From the NCBI RefSeq assembly GCF_021730445.1, contig NZ_JADNRM010000001.1, positions 906,329 to 970,328 of the forward strand: a stretch of 64,000 nt of DNA, in the 5' to 3' direction. Positions 42,977 through 52,435 of the stretch are shown here, in pieces. The position numbers and the translations under genes were made by a program. Below the pieces are notes generated by a model, which worked only from the letters and a program-made list of their open reading frames with translations, made no database searches and was not told where the DNA came from. This stretch comes from Phocaeicola faecalis. GTDB taxonomy: Bacteria > Bacteroidota > Bacteroidia > Bacteroidales > Bacteroidaceae. Position 1 is the first letter of the stretch. Each line of letters opens with the position of its first letter.

Positions 42977-45847
42977 ATGAAAAAGATATTTTTGTTATTC
43001 TTGCTGATAATGGCAGGAATATTGTACATGCCGGCACAAGTCTTAGACGCCAACGTGGAACAACGCCTAAAGGATTTCTTCACCAATTTTGAGACGTCTT
43101 ATGCTAATATCGGCAAATGTAGACTTGATCGCTATGAAGTAAATCACAGCAAGAAGAAGCTGGATGTTTATGCCAATGCAAACTTTGGCTACCAACCTTT
43201 CACACCTGAAAATACGGAAGCCATTTACAGGTTGCTGAAACAAAGTCTTCCCGGCCCGGTCAACTATTACGACATTACCATTTACACAGACGGAAAGCCG
43301 ATTGAAGAATTAATCCCCAATATATTACAAAAGAAACAGGATAAAAACAGGCTGTGGCAACGAATTGACTATAAAGGTAGCCCTTGGGTACAGAATATGT
43401 CACGCCCCTACTCCGCCCCTAAAGGATTGGAAGGCAGACATATCGCCTTATGGCAAAGCCATGGAAAGTATTATAAGAATGACAAAGGCAGTTGGGAATG
43501 GCAACGCCCGCGTTTATTCTGTACCACAGAAGATCTCTTCACACAGTCTTTTGTCGTTCCTTATATCATCCCCATGCTGGAAAACGCCGGTGCCATTGTT
43601 TATACACCACGCGAACGCGACTGGCAACGCAATGAAGTGATAGTAGACAATAATACGGTTTCACAAAACAGCATTTACCAAGAAGTAAAAAGCCGCAAAG
43701 GGAAATGGCTAACTTCCCCATTAGCAGGATTTGCCCAAAAGCGTTCGGTTTATACAGACGGGCAAAATCCCTTTCAAGACGGTACGACACGCTTCGCCGC
43801 AACAGAGAAGAAGCCTGAAAAGGCTTTTGCACAATGGATTCCCGACATTCCCGAAACAGGTAAATATGCCGTATACGTTTCTTATCAGACATTGCCCGAA
43901 AGTATAAGCAACGCCAAATATCTGGTTTTCCACAAAGGCGGAGTGACCGAATTCAAAGTCAACCAGCAAATAGGTGGAGGCACTTGGGTGTATCTGGGGA
44001 CTTTTGAATTTGACAAAGGAACCAATGATTACGGAATGGTGATATTAAGTAATGAGAGCAACCAGAAAGGAGTGGTATGCGCCGATGCTGTCCGCTTCGG
44101 GGGAGGTATGGGAAATATTTCGAGAAGAGGAAGTACCAGCGGACTTCCACGTTATCTGGAAGGAGCACGTTATGCAGCACAATGGGCAGGAATGCCTTAC
44201 AGTATATATAGCCCCAGTGAAGGTAAGAACGATTATACCGATGATATAAACAGCCGCAGTCGGATGATGAATTATATGAATGGAGGCTCCGTCTATAATC
44301 CGCAAGAACAAGGTTTGGGAGTACCGTTTGAAATGACTTTCGGGCTGCACAGTGATGCCGGTTTCTCTAAAGAGGACGAACTGATCGGGACATTGGGTAT
44401 TTATACCACCGACTGCAACAACGGAAAATTAAATGCCGGAATCTCTCGATATGCTTCCCGCGACTTGGCAGATATGGTACTGACCGGACTGCAACGGGAC
44501 ATCTCCGCCGGATTCGGCATTCAATGGCCACGCCGCAGTCTATGGAACCGCAATTACAGTGAAACACGCCTGCCGGGTGTTCCATCCATGATTCTGGAAC
44601 TGCTCTCTCACCAAAACTTTGCCGACCTTAAACTGGGACATGATCCCCGATTCAAATTCACGGTTGCACGTTCGGTTTATAAATCAATCTTAAAGTATAT
44701 AGCCACTATGCATGGCACCGAGTATGTCGTACAACCCTTGCCGGTCAACAATTTTTCAATTGCCGAAGGGAACAAGAAAAATACGTTCCGCCTAAGTTGG
44801 CAGGCAGTAGACGACCCGTTAGAACCCACGGCAAAAGCCCGGGAATATATCGTTTATACGCGTTTGGGGCATGGCGGGTTTGACAACGGTACACTGGTGC
44901 GCGACACAGAATACACTTTCGAAGCCGAACCGGGATTGGTATACAGTTTCAAAGTCACTGCCGTCAATCGTGGAGGAGAAAGTTTCCCTTCCGAAATCCT
45001 GTCAGCCTATAAAGCCAGAAAAAGCAAAGGAACGGTTTTAATAGTAAATGCATTCAATCGTCTAAGCGGTCCCGCTACCGTAGAATCGAATTTTATACAA
45101 GGATTTGACTTGAAGGCAGATCCGGGAATACCTTATATACACACGCCAGCCTATTGCGGTGCACAACAAAGCTTTGACCGAAGCCGCATCGGACGCGAAA
45201 CAAACGACGGACTGGGATACAGTGGCAGTGAGCTCGAAGGAATGCTGATAGCCGGAAACACTTTCGATTATCCTTTCGTGCACGGCAAAGCCATACAATC
45301 CGCCGGAGGATATTCCTTTGTCTCATGCAGCGACGAATCAGTAGAAAACGGATTTGTCCGACTGACAGACTATCCGGTCACAGACCTCATCATGGGTGCA
45401 GAGAAACAACCTTTCTCCCCTATCATACAACAACTTATCACGGATTATTGCCGCCGTGGTGGAAATATATTGGTTAGCGGTTCTTATATCGGCAGCAATA
45501 TGAACGGCCCTTCAGCACTTGACTTTACCGAAAACATACTGAAATACAGTTTTGGTGGAAGTATGGGCGGAAAAACATCAGGCAATATTTACGGTGCCAA
45601 CACCCACTTCACCATTCCCTGCACCGTGAATGAAAAAACGTATGCCGTACCTGCCCCCGACTGCCTGACTCCTGTCGCACCGGCTTATTCCACTTTTGTG
45701 TACACTCCCGGCAATTACAGTGCCGGCATTGCCTACAAAGGCAATTACCGCACTTTTGTACTGGGTTTTCCTTTTGAAAGTATCGAAGAAGTGCAGCAAC
45801 GGACACGGATAATGAGTGCAATATTAAGTTTCTTCGGAAGCAAATAA
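42977..45847 (+). CDS. Secreted multidomain protein (amidase-like, golvesin/xanthan-lyase-like, FN3)
   Basis: A 956-residue exported protein with a signal peptide (LLFLLIMAGILYMPAQ). The N-terminal part has an amidase_3-like layout (GRHIALWQSHGKYY, then FVVPYIIPMLENAGAIVYTPRERD, later FGLHSDAGFS and SMILELLSHQNFAD). A golvesin/xanthan-lyase type beta domain is inserted at about residues 285-375 (AQWIPDIPETGKYAVYVSYQ). An FN3-like stretch (about 625-675) and a C-terminal region with SGSYIGSN follow. These parts suggest a periplasmic or surface enzyme acting on peptidoglycan or polysaccharide. The annotation 'xanthan lyase' used for homologues is not evidence of that activity. Confidence 0.75.
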   Translation: MKKIFLLFLLIMAGILYMPAQVLDANVEQRLKDFFTNFETSYANIGKCRLDRYEVNHSKKKLDVYANANFGYQPFTPENTEAIYRLLKQSLPGPVNYYDITIYTDGKPIEELIPNILQKKQDKNRLWQRIDYKGSPWVQNMSRPYSAPKGLEGRHIALWQSHGKYYKNDKGSWEWQRPRLFCTTEDLFTQSFVVPYIIPMLENAGAIVYTPRERDWQRNEVIVDNNTVSQNSIYQEVKSRKGKWLTSPLAGFAQKRSVYTDGQNPFQDGTTRFAATEKKPEKAFAQWIPDIPETGKYAVYVSYQTLPESISNAKYLVFHKGGVTEFKVNQQIGGGTWVYLGTFEFDKGTNDYGMVILSNESNQKGVVCADAVRFGGGMGNISRRGSTSGLPRYLEGARYAAQWAGMPYSIYSPSEGKNDYTDDINSRSRMMNYMNGGSVYNPQEQGLGVPFEMTFGLHSDAGFSKEDELIGTLGIYTTDCNNGKLNAGISRYASRDLADMVLTGLQRDISAGFGIQWPRRSLWNRNYSETRLPGVPSMILELLSHQNFADLKLGHDPRFKFTVARSVYKSILKYIATMHGTEYVVQPLPVNNFSIAEGNKKNTFRLSWQAVDDPLEPTAKAREYIVYTRLGHGGFDNGTLVRDTEYTFEAEPGLVYSFKVTAVNRGGESFPSEILSAYKARKSKGTVLIVNAFNRLSGPATVESNFIQGFDLKADPGIPYIHTPAYCGAQQSFDRSRIGRETNDGLGYSGSELEGMLIAGNTFDYPFVHGKAIQSAGGYSFVSCSDESVENGFVRLTDYPVTDLIMGAEKQPFSPIIQQLITDYCRRGGNILVSGSYIGSNMNGPSALDFTENILKYSFGGSMGGKTSGNIYGANTHFTIPCTVNEKTYAVPAPDCLTPVAPAYSTFVYTPGNYSAGIAYKGNYRTFVLGFPFESIEEVQQRTRIMSAILSFFGSK

Positions 45848-45900
45848 GAATTTTCTATGAAAATAAAGAAGTAAAGTAGAGGTTATTTCATAAAAACGCC

Positions 45901-45908
45901 TAACTTTG
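45901..45908 (+). promoter_or_regulatory. -7 promoter box for the 109-residue gene and ygiQ-like gene
   Basis: TAACTTTG fits TAnnTTTG, 27 bases before the start codon at 45936. A -33 TTTG at the right distance is not clear. Confidence 0.5.
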
Positions 45909-45935
45909 TCCGTATAAACCATTAAAATAAAGACT

Positions 45936-46265
45936 ATGTACACTATACAAACAAATGCCTCAGGCACACGTAGCATGGATATTTCAGAAGAAAACCTGCA
46001 AACGATTGAGAAATATGCTCTATTTCAGCACTTAATAGACAGTAACGGCATTGTAGATGAGTCTGTACTGGAAAAATTAAAACTGAATATACGCTCACTG
46101 ATTACTAGCGAAGAGGGAAACAACAAAGAATTGCTCGACCTTTGCATAGACGTGATTTATCATAATAATATGAAAGCCTTCGGACTTCATCAATTGATTT
46201 TGCTCTATATACGTTGGGAAAGAGAAAAGAATCAGGATGAAGAAGAAGACCAAAAAGAAGAATAA
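45936..46265 (+). CDS. Hypothetical protein overlapping the ygiQ-like gene
   Basis: A 109-residue soluble protein, helical, acidic and with a Glu/Asp/Lys-rich end (WEREKNQDEEEDQKEE). No domain is recognised. It overlaps the next gene by 29 bases in another frame. Both sequences in the overlap are charged low-complexity stretches (GAAGAAGA-type bases). It is likely translationally coupled to the radical SAM gene. Confidence 0.6.
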   Translation: MYTIQTNASGTRSMDISEENLQTIEKYALFQHLIDSNGIVDESVLEKLKLNIRSLITSEEGNNKELLDLCIDVIYHNNMKAFGLHQLILLYIRWEREKNQDEEEDQKEE

Positions 46266-48177
46266 AAAGGAGTTGAAAGAACATAAACTTACAGATTGGC
46301 TGCCGACAACAAAGAAAGAAGTTGAACTGCGTGGATGGGATAACCTGGATGTTATCTTGTTTAGCGGAGATGCGTATGTAGACCATCCTTCTTTCGGGCC
46401 AGCCGTTATCGGAAGATTATTAGAGGCACAAGGACTAAGAGTAGCTATCGTGCCTCAACCTAACTGGCGTGACGACCTGCGCGATTTTAAAAAGCTGGGG
46501 CGTCCACGTCTTTTTTTCGGCGTATCCGCCGGATGTATGGACAGTATGGTGAATAAGTATACTGCCAATAAACGCTTACGCAGTGAAGATGCTTATACCC
46601 CCGATGGACGTCACGATATGCGTCCCGAATATCCCAGTATTGTATATACACAGATTCTGAAACAACTATATCCGGATGTACCTGTCATTTTAGGTGGAAT
46701 CGAGGCTTCTTTACGCCGTGTCACCCATTACGACTATTGGCAGGACTGTGTGCGTAAGTCTATTTTAATAGACTCGGGAGCGGACTTACTGATTTATGGA
46801 ATGGGAGAAAAGCCGATTACAGAACTTTGTAAAAGGATGAAAGCACTGACGGATGCTACCGGACAGACACATGGGTCTGCCCCTACAGCAGCCAGTTTTC
46901 CTATTCCACATGATATCTTACAAACAGCCTACATAATCCGTAGGGGCGACCCCATGTATCCGCTCCAAGACATCAGCACAACATCCGAGCACAACAGTAA
47001 GGAAAAGCCCGACATCATTCTCCACTCTCATGAAGAATGTCTGAAGGACAAGAAAAAACAAGCAGAGAACTTCCGTTTCATCGAGGAGGAAAGCAATAAG
47101 TACGAAGCTTCCCGCATCCTGCAAAATGTAGGAAACAATACCGTCGTGGTCAATCCTCCCTATCCTCCAATGACACAGGGAGAACTGGATATGTCTTTCG
47201 ACCTGCCATATACCCGACTGCCCCATCCCAAATATAAGGGAAAACGTATCCCGGCTTATGATATGATTAAATTCTCCGTCAACCTCCATCGGGGATGTTT
47301 CGGCGGATGTTCTTTCTGCACCATTTCTGCCCATCAAGGAAAATTTATAGTCAGCCGAAGCAAGGAAAGTATTCTGAAAGAAGTGAAAGAAATTACAGAA
47401 ATGCCTGATTTCAAAGGTTATCTGAGCGATTTGGGAGGACCAAGTGCCAATATGTATGCCATGCATGGAATGGATGAAAACAAATGTCGGCGTTGCAAAC
47501 GTCCGTCCTGCATCCATCCTAAAGTATGTCCGAACCTGAATACCGACCATCGCCCGCTACTCGACATCTATCGCTCGGTAGATGCTATACCGGGAATAAA
47601 GAAAAGCTTTATCGGAAGCGGTGTACGTTACGACCTGTTGCAGTATCAAAGCAAAGACCCGGCGGTCAACCGCAGCACTGCGGAATATACGCGCGAGCTG
47701 ATAGCCAAACATGTAAGCGGACGGCTGAAAGTTGCTCCTGAACATACCAGCGAGCAAGTGTTGCACATCATGCGGAAGCCTTCGTTCTCTCAGTTCTATG
47801 AATTCAAGAAAACATTCGATAAAATCAATAAGGAGTTGAACCTGAAACAGCAAATCATTCCTTATTTTATAAGCAGCCATCCCGGATGCACAGAAGAAGA
47901 TATGGCAGAGCTGGCAGTCATCACCAAAAGGTTGGACTTCCATTTGGAACAGGTACAGGACTTCACTCCCACTCCCATGACCGTCGCTACCGAAGCTTGG
48001 TATACGGGCTATCATCCCTATACTTTGCAACCGGTATTTTCAGCCAAGACACAAAAGGAAAAATTGGCGCAACGAATGTTCTTCTTCTGGTATAAACCCG
48101 AAGAACGTCGTGCCATCATCAATGAATTACGCAAGATAGGCCGTAGTGACTTGATAGATAAGCTGTATGGGAAATAA
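46237..48177 (+). CDS. YgiQ family radical SAM protein
   Basis: A 646-residue radical SAM enzyme. An N-terminal domain (LVILGGIEASLRRVTHYDYWQD in form, with B12-binding-like folds in the family) precedes the radical SAM core with CFGGCSFC (CxxxCxxC, ligating the 4Fe-4S cluster), followed by TISAHQGKFIVSRSKESI. The C-terminal DUF3362-like part has VAPEHTSEQVLHIMRKP. The substrate is unknown. Between about residues 211 and 240 the sequence THGSAPTA..RRGDPMY is coded by a GTAGGGGC-type inverted repeat pair and is not expected in family members. The Lys-rich N-terminus overlaps the preceding gene by 29 bases. Confidence 0.88.
   Translation: MKKKTKKKNKKELKEHKLTDWLPTTKKEVELRGWDNLDVILFSGDAYVDHPSFGPAVIGRLLEAQGLRVAIVPQPNWRDDLRDFKKLGRPRLFFGVSAGCMDSMVNKYTANKRLRSEDAYTPDGRHDMRPEYPSIVYTQILKQLYPDVPVILGGIEASLRRVTHYDYWQDCVRKSILIDSGADLLIYGMGEKPITELCKRMKALTDATGQTHGSAPTAASFPIPHDILQTAYIIRRGDPMYPLQDISTTSEHNSKEKPDIILHSHEECLKDKKKQAENFRFIEEESNKYEASRILQNVGNNTVVVNPPYPPMTQGELDMSFDLPYTRLPHPKYKGKRIPAYDMIKFSVNLHRGCFGGCSFCTISAHQGKFIVSRSKESILKEVKEITEMPDFKGYLSDLGGPSANMYAMHGMDENKCRRCKRPSCIHPKVCPNLNTDHRPLLDIYRSVDAIPGIKKSFIGSGVRYDLLQYQSKDPAVNRSTAEYTRELIAKHVSGRLKVAPEHTSEQVLHIMRKPSFSQFYEFKKTFDKINKELNLKQQIIPYFISSHPGCTEEDMAELAVITKRLDFHLEQVQDFTPTPMTVATEAWYTGYHPYTLQPVFSAKTQKEKLAQRMFFFWYKPEERRAIINELRKIGRSDLIDKLYGK
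46869..46957 (+). repeat. GTAGGGGC-type inverted repeat pair inside the ygiQ-like gene
   Basis: Arms 46869-46886 (ACATGGGTCTGCCCCTAC) and 46940-46957 (GTAGGGGCGACCCCATGT) are imperfect reverse complements (15 of 18). The outer bases differ from the MITE-like elements, but the GTAGGGGC/GCCCCTAC ends are shared. The reading frame stays open through both arms. Confidence 0.65.
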
Positions 48178-48237
48178 CTATTTCCACGTCCACCTTTTAT
48201 CACTATATCGTCCGAATGCTTATATGAATCCGGACAG

Positions 48238-48315
48238 CTTTATCGTTTCACGGGGATGTGTCGAAACTTCCCTTTTATCGAAATAGTTTCGACACCCCCT
48301 CATGAAACGGTAAAC
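48238..48315 (+). repeat. Long imperfect palindrome after the ygiQ-like gene
   Basis: Arms of about 30 bases, with a perfect 11-base inner core GTGTCGAAACT/AGTTTCGACAC. The outer part pairs TCGTTTCA with TGAAACG. The gap 48178-48494 (317 bases) holds no gene. This hairpin could end the ygiQ transcript but has no T-tract right after it. Confidence 0.6.
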
Positions 48316-48458
48316 CTTTTCCGCTTCCCGAAAAGTCTCCCGCAGACATCCCCAACATATTCCACAACCCTAACAGCCCACAATATCCCAATTACTTTTC
48401 TCTTTTCCTTAACAAATAAAAAAGTAGTCCTATACCCTTGAATATCACTTATTTTTTT

Positions 48459-48466
48459 TATCTTTG
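48459..48466 (+). promoter_or_regulatory. Promoter of the membrane pyrophosphatase gene
   Basis: TATCTTTG with a TTG (48438-48440) 18 bases upstream. The start codon is 29 bases downstream. Confidence 0.6.
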
Positions 48467-48494
48467 GAAAGTAACTTCTAAATCAATACTGCGT

Positions 48495-50699
48495 ATGGAA
48501 ACCTATCTTTTCTGGATTGTACCCATCGCCTCTTTATTGGCATTGGTACTCGCTTGGTATTTCTACAGACAAATGATGCGCGAAAGCGAAGGAACTCCAA
48601 CGATGGAGAAAATCGCTTTGTATGTACGTCAAGGCGCCATGTCCTATCTCAAACAGCAATATAAGGTAGTGGGACTGGTATTTCTGGGACTGGTCATTCT
48701 ATTCTCTATCATGGCTTATGGTTTCAACCTGCAAAACGCCTGGGTGCCTATAGCCTTCCTCACCGGCGGTTTCTTCTCCGGACTTTCCGGCTTTTTGGGA
48801 ATGAAAACGGCAACGTATGCTTCAGCGCGTACCGCCAATGCAGCCCGCAGTTCTTTGAACAAAGGCTTGCGTGTCGCATTCCGAAGCGGAGCGGTCATGG
48901 GACTGGTTGTGGTAGGACTCGGCTTATTTGACATTTCGTTTTGGTATCTATTGCTGGATAAATGTATTCCGGCAGACGTCATGAATCCATCTGCCAAATT
49001 GTGTATCATTACCACCACCATGCTGACATTCGGTATGGGAGCCAGTACACAGGCTTTATTTGCACGTGTCGGAGGCGGAATCTATACTAAGGCTGCCGAT
49101 GTAGGTGCCGACCTTGTAGGTAAAGTAGAAGCCGGCATCCCCGAAGACGACCCACGCAATCCGGCAACCATTGCCGACAATGTAGGTGACAATGTAGGCG
49201 ACGTAGCTGGTATGGGGGCAGATTTGTACGAGAGCTATTGCGGTTCAATTCTCGCCACTGCTGCATTAGGCGCTGCTGCCTATATAGGTACAGACGATAC
49301 AGTCATGCAGTTTAAAGCTGTTATTGCACCCATGCTGATTGCCGCTGTAGGAATTATTCTCTCCATTGTGGGAATCTTCTCTGTCAGAACAAAGGAAAAT
49401 GCAGGAATGAAAGAGCTGTTAGGTTCACTGGCTGTCGGAACAAACCTAAGTTCTGCCTTAATAGTTGTTGCAACGTTCCTTATCCTTTGGATACTGAATT
49501 TACAAAATTGGATAAATATCTCATTTGCCGTGGTTATCGGACTGATAGTGGGAATTATCATCGGTCGTTCTACCGAGTACTACACTTCTCAATCCTATAA
49601 ACCGACGCAACGTCTGGCAGAAAGCGGAAAGACCGGTCCGGCAACCGTGATTATCTCAGGAATCGGACTGGGCATGGTATCTACCACTATCCCCGTTTTG
49701 GCGGTAGTAGTCGGAATAATCCTTTCTTATTGGCTCGCATCAGGTTTTGATTTTGCCAATATCTCTATGGGACTTTATGGTATCGGAATTGCCGCTGTAG
49801 GAATGCTTTCCACCTTGGGCATCACACTTGCTACCGATGCTTACGGTCCAATAGCCGACAATGCCGGAGGCAATGCGGAAATGAGTGGATTAGGCGAAGA
49901 AGTACGTAAGCGCACAGATGCCCTCGATTCTCTAGGCAATACGACAGCTGCTACCGGAAAAGGATTCGCCATTGGCTCTGCCGCACTCACAGGCTTGGCG
50001 CTGCTGGCATCATATATAGAAGAAATCCGCATCGGTCTGACACGATTGGGACAAACCATTTTGGAACTGCCTAACGGTATCACTGTCGAAGTACACAATG
50101 CAAGTTTCACAGACTATATGCTGTACTATGATGTGACACTGATGAATCCGAAAGTCCTTTCGGGAATGTTTATCGGCAGCATGATGGCATTCTTATTCTG
50201 CGGACTGACAATGAACGCAGTGGGACGTGCAGCTGCCCACATGGTGGAAGAAGTGCGCAGACAATTCCGGGAAATAAAAGGTATTCTGACCGGTGAAGCC
50301 GAACCCGACTACGCACGATGTGTACAAATTTCAACCAAGGGTGCACAGCGTGAAATGGTATTTCCGTCTCTGCTGGCTATCATTGCACCTATTGCCACCG
50401 GGCTCTTATTTGGTGTTCCGGGAGTTATCGGACTACTGATTGGCGGTTTGTCATCCGGCTTTGTTCTCGCCATTTTCATGGCTAATTCAGGCGGTGCATG
50501 GGATAATGCCAAAAAATATGTGGAAGAAGGCAATTTTGGCGGCAAAGGCAGTGAAGTACATAAAGCGACTGTCACCGGAGACACCGTGGGAGATCCGTTT
50601 AAAGATACATCCGGCCCCAGCCTGAATATACTTATTAAATTAATGAGTATGGTAGCCATTGTTATGGCAGGACTGACCGTTGCCTGGAGTTTGTTCTAA
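48495..50699 (+). CDS. hppA: Membrane-bound K+-dependent ion-pumping pyrophosphatase
   Basis: A 734-residue integral membrane pyrophosphatase that couples PPi hydrolysis to H+ and/or Na+ transport. The start is [10 protein letters not shown] at 48495; the longer reading from 48438 begins upstream of the promoter and is rejected. The catalytic motif [35 protein letters not shown] is present (from about residue 197), with the second acidic set in [26 protein letters not shown] has Ala where K+-independent enzymes carry Lys, indicating K+ dependence. The C-terminal motif is [10 protein letters not shown]. Bacteroides enzymes of this type are known that pump Na+ and H+. It links with the PPi-PFK in this window. 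Confidence 0.95.
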   Translation: METYLFWIVPIASLLALVLAWYFYRQMMRESEGTPTMEKIALYVRQGAMSYLKQQYKVVGLVFLGLVILFSIMAYGFNLQNAWVPIAFLTGGFFSGLSGFLGMKTATYASARTANAARSSLNKGLRVAFRSGAVMGLVVVGLGLFDISFWYLLLDKCIPADVMNPSAKLCIITTTMLTFGMGASTQALFARVGGGIYTKAADVGADLVGKVEAGIPEDDPRNPATIADNVGDNVGDVAGMGADLYESYCGSILATAALGAAAYIGTDDTVMQFKAVIAPMLIAAVGIILSIVGIFSVRTKENAGMKELLGSLAVGTNLSSALIVVATFLILWILNLQNWINISFAVVIGLIVGIIIGRSTEYYTSQSYKPTQRLAESGKTGPATVIISGIGLGMVSTTIPVLAVVVGIILSYWLASGFDFANISMGLYGIGIAAVGMLSTLGITLATDAYGPIADNAGGNAEMSGLGEEVRKRTDALDSLGNTTAATGKGFAIGSAALTGLALLASYIEEIRIGLTRLGQTILELPNGITVEVHNASFTDYMLYYDVTLMNPKVLSGMFIGSMMAFLFCGLTMNAVGRAAAHMVEEVRRQFREIKGILTGEAEPDYARCVQISTKGAQREMVFPSLLAIIAPIATGLLFGVPGVIGLLIGGLSSGFVLAIFMANSGGAWDNAKKYVEEGNFGGKGSEVHKATVTGDTVGDPFKDTSGPSLNILIKLMSMVAIVMAGLTVAWSLF

Positions 50700-50743
50700 A
50701 CCGGATTACAGTCTCATTTGGTAAGCTCAAATTCCGATTTCGT

Positions 50744-50795
50744 TAATATATCAACATATTTTTGTGAAAAAACGTGTTGATATATTATTTTTTTA
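50744..50795 (+). terminator. Hairpin and T-tract after hppA, abutting the ompA promoter
   Basis: Perfect 13-base arms (50744-50756 and 50775-50787, TAATATATCAACA and its complement), with an 18-base loop, followed by a T-run. It is AT-rich for a terminator. An operator for the following gene is the alternative. Confidence 0.6.
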
Positions 50796-50803
50796 TACCT
50801 TTG
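50796..50803 (+). promoter_or_regulatory. -7 promoter box of the OmpA-family gene
   Basis: TACCTTTG, then C, 25 bases before the start codon. The box directly follows the hairpin T-tract. A TTG lies 16 bases upstream, shorter than ideal. Confidence 0.6.
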
Positions 50804-50828
50804 CAAAATCACCAAAATATTTTAGAAA

Positions 50829-51923
50829 ATGGGACTCTCAAATTTAACAAAGAAATTCTTAATCTGTGCATTCTCTCTTTGCACAGTTAGTTCTTTTGCT
50901 CAGGAAGTGAAAGAAGAAGGTAAAGTAGTATTCAACCCTCATTGGTTTATGCAAATTCAAGGTGGTGCTAGCCATACTTTGGGTGAGGCTAGTTTCTCGG
51001 ATTTGATATCACCGGCTGCACAAGTTACAGGGGGTTACCAATTCAGTCCATTATTTGGTCTGCGTGCCGGAGTAAGTGCCTGGGAAGCAAAAGGAGCCTG
51101 GGCTTCTCCTTCAACCGTGTATAAATATAAATTTGTACAGGGTAATGTAGATGCAATGTTGGATTTAAGTGCTTTATTCTGCAAATTCAATCCGAAACGT
51201 GTATTCAATGCTTATGGTTTCTTAGGAGTAGGTTTCAACCATGCATTTGACAATGATGAAGCTGTAGCTATCAATGCACAGGGACACGCGTTAAGATATT
51301 TATGGAATGACAGCAAAAACTTCATTGTAGGACGTGGAGGTTTGGGCGCAAACATTCGTTTGAGCGACCACGTATTCGTCAACTTGGAAGTGAATGCCAA
51401 CGCATTATCTGACAAGTACAATTCAAAGAAAGCCGGTAATGCAGACTGGCAGTTCAACGGTTTAGTAGGTTTGACTTTCAAATTTGGCAAGACTTACAAG
51501 AAGACAGAACCCGTTTATTATGAACCGGCTCCTGCTCCTGCCCCTAAAGAAGAACCCAAACCGCAACCGGTTGTAAAGGAAGAACCTAAACCTGTAAAAG
51601 TTGAAGCTTTGACAGAAAACATCTTCTTCGTTATCAACTCTTCTAAAATTAAAGAAGCTGAACTGGGTAAAGTAAACAGCATCGTGGATTATTTGAATAA
51701 ATATCCTAATGCTAAAGTAACTATCACCGGTTATGCAGATGCTCAAACCGGTACTGCCGCTTACAACAAAACAATCTCGCAAAAGCGTGCCAATGCTGTT
51801 GCAGAAGCTTTGAAAGCTAAAGGTATCACTGAAAACAGAATTAATGTAGATTACAAAGGTGACACAGTTCAGCCTTTCTCAACAGCTGAAGAAAACCGTG
51901 TTTCTATTTGTATCGCCGAATAA
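50829..51923 (+). CDS. OmpA-family outer-membrane protein
   Basis: A 364-residue protein with a signal peptide (FLICAFSLCTVSSFA) and an N-terminal eight-strand barrel (about 30-220, MQIQGGASHTLGEASF, LIGLTFKFG-type strands). A Pro/Glu/Lys-rich linker follows (APAPAPKEEPKPQPVVKEEPKP in pattern, about 228-258), then a C-terminal peptidoglycan-binding OmpA domain (NIFFVINSSKI, VTITGYADAQTGT, SQKRANAVAEAL). It links the outer membrane to the cell wall. The gene has its own promoter and terminator. It is likely a highly expressed major outer-membrane protein. Confidence 0.9.
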   Translation: MGLSNLTKKFLICAFSLCTVSSFAQEVKEEGKVVFNPHWFMQIQGGASHTLGEASFSDLISPAAQVTGGYQFSPLFGLRAGVSAWEAKGAWASPSTVYKYKFVQGNVDAMLDLSALFCKFNPKRVFNAYGFLGVGFNHAFDNDEAVAINAQGHALRYLWNDSKNFIVGRGGLGANIRLSDHVFVNLEVNANALSDKYNSKKAGNADWQFNGLVGLTFKFGKTYKKTEPVYYEPAPAPAPKEEPKPQPVVKEEPKPVKVEALTENIFFVINSSKIKEAELGKVNSIVDYLNKYPNAKVTITGYADAQTGTAAYNKTISQKRANAVAEALKAKGITENRINVDYKGDTVQPFSTAEENRVSICIAE

Positions 51924-51943
51924 TTAATAACCTACTCCAACAG

Positions 51944-51977
51944 AAAAGGCAGTCCCGACAAACGAGACTGCCTTTTT
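51944..51977. terminator. Bidirectional terminator between ompA-family gene and aryl-acid operon
   Basis: AAAAGGCAGTC and GACTGCCTTTTT arms (11 bases) around an 11-base loop, with A- and T-tracts. It serves converging genes. Confidence 0.88.
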
Positions 51978-52004
51978 CTATACCATAACGAATAAACGAA
52001 AATC

Positions 52005-52421
52005 TTACAGACTGTTTTTATTCAGAATATCACATTGACATTTCTCCAATACCTGTACACATTTCTTCAAGTCATTAGGACGTATGACCACGTTTGCCGT
52101 ATCGCCCTGAGCGAAAGCATACATATATTCAATAAAAATTTGTTCGACAGCCAGACATTCCAGAATTGCCGACAAAGAACCTGCCACATTCGGGCAACTG
52201 ATACATACCACATCGGTCAGCATTACAGCAAAATTTTCAGCACGGAGCGCTTCCACTGCTTTATCGACATCAGAAACAATCAGACGAAGAATTCCAAAAT
52301 CAGTCGATTCAGCCATGCTGAACGCGTGCATATTAATGTCATACTTCGCCAATGTCTTTGCTACATCATTAATTCTTCCGGTTTTATTTTCCAAAAAAAC
52401 AGATAATTGCTTAATTGTCAT
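52005..52421 (-). CDS. Tandem ACT-domain amino-acid-binding protein
   Basis: A 138-residue protein with two ACT domains: residues about 1-70 (KQLSVFLENKTGRINDVAKTLAKYDINMHAFSMAE) and about 71-138 (DVVCISCPNVAGSLSAILECLAVEQIFIEYMY). ACT domains bind amino acids and regulate enzymes. Its place as the last gene of the aryl-acid operon, 14 bases after phenylacetate-CoA ligase, suggests sensing of an aromatic amino acid. No catalytic domain is attached. Confidence 0.85.
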   Translation of the reverse strand: MTIKQLSVFLENKTGRINDVAKTLAKYDINMHAFSMAESTDFGILRLIVSDVDKAVEALRAENFAVMLTDVVCISCPNVAGSLSAILECLAVEQIFIEYMYAFAQGDTANVVIRPNDLKKCVQVLEKCQCDILNKNSL

Positions 52422-52435
52422 ATTGCGTAAGGTTT

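Noticed and set aside
48438..48494. Longer hppA start at 48438
   Set aside because: It would begin before the -7 promoter box at 48459 and adds residues not seen in the family.
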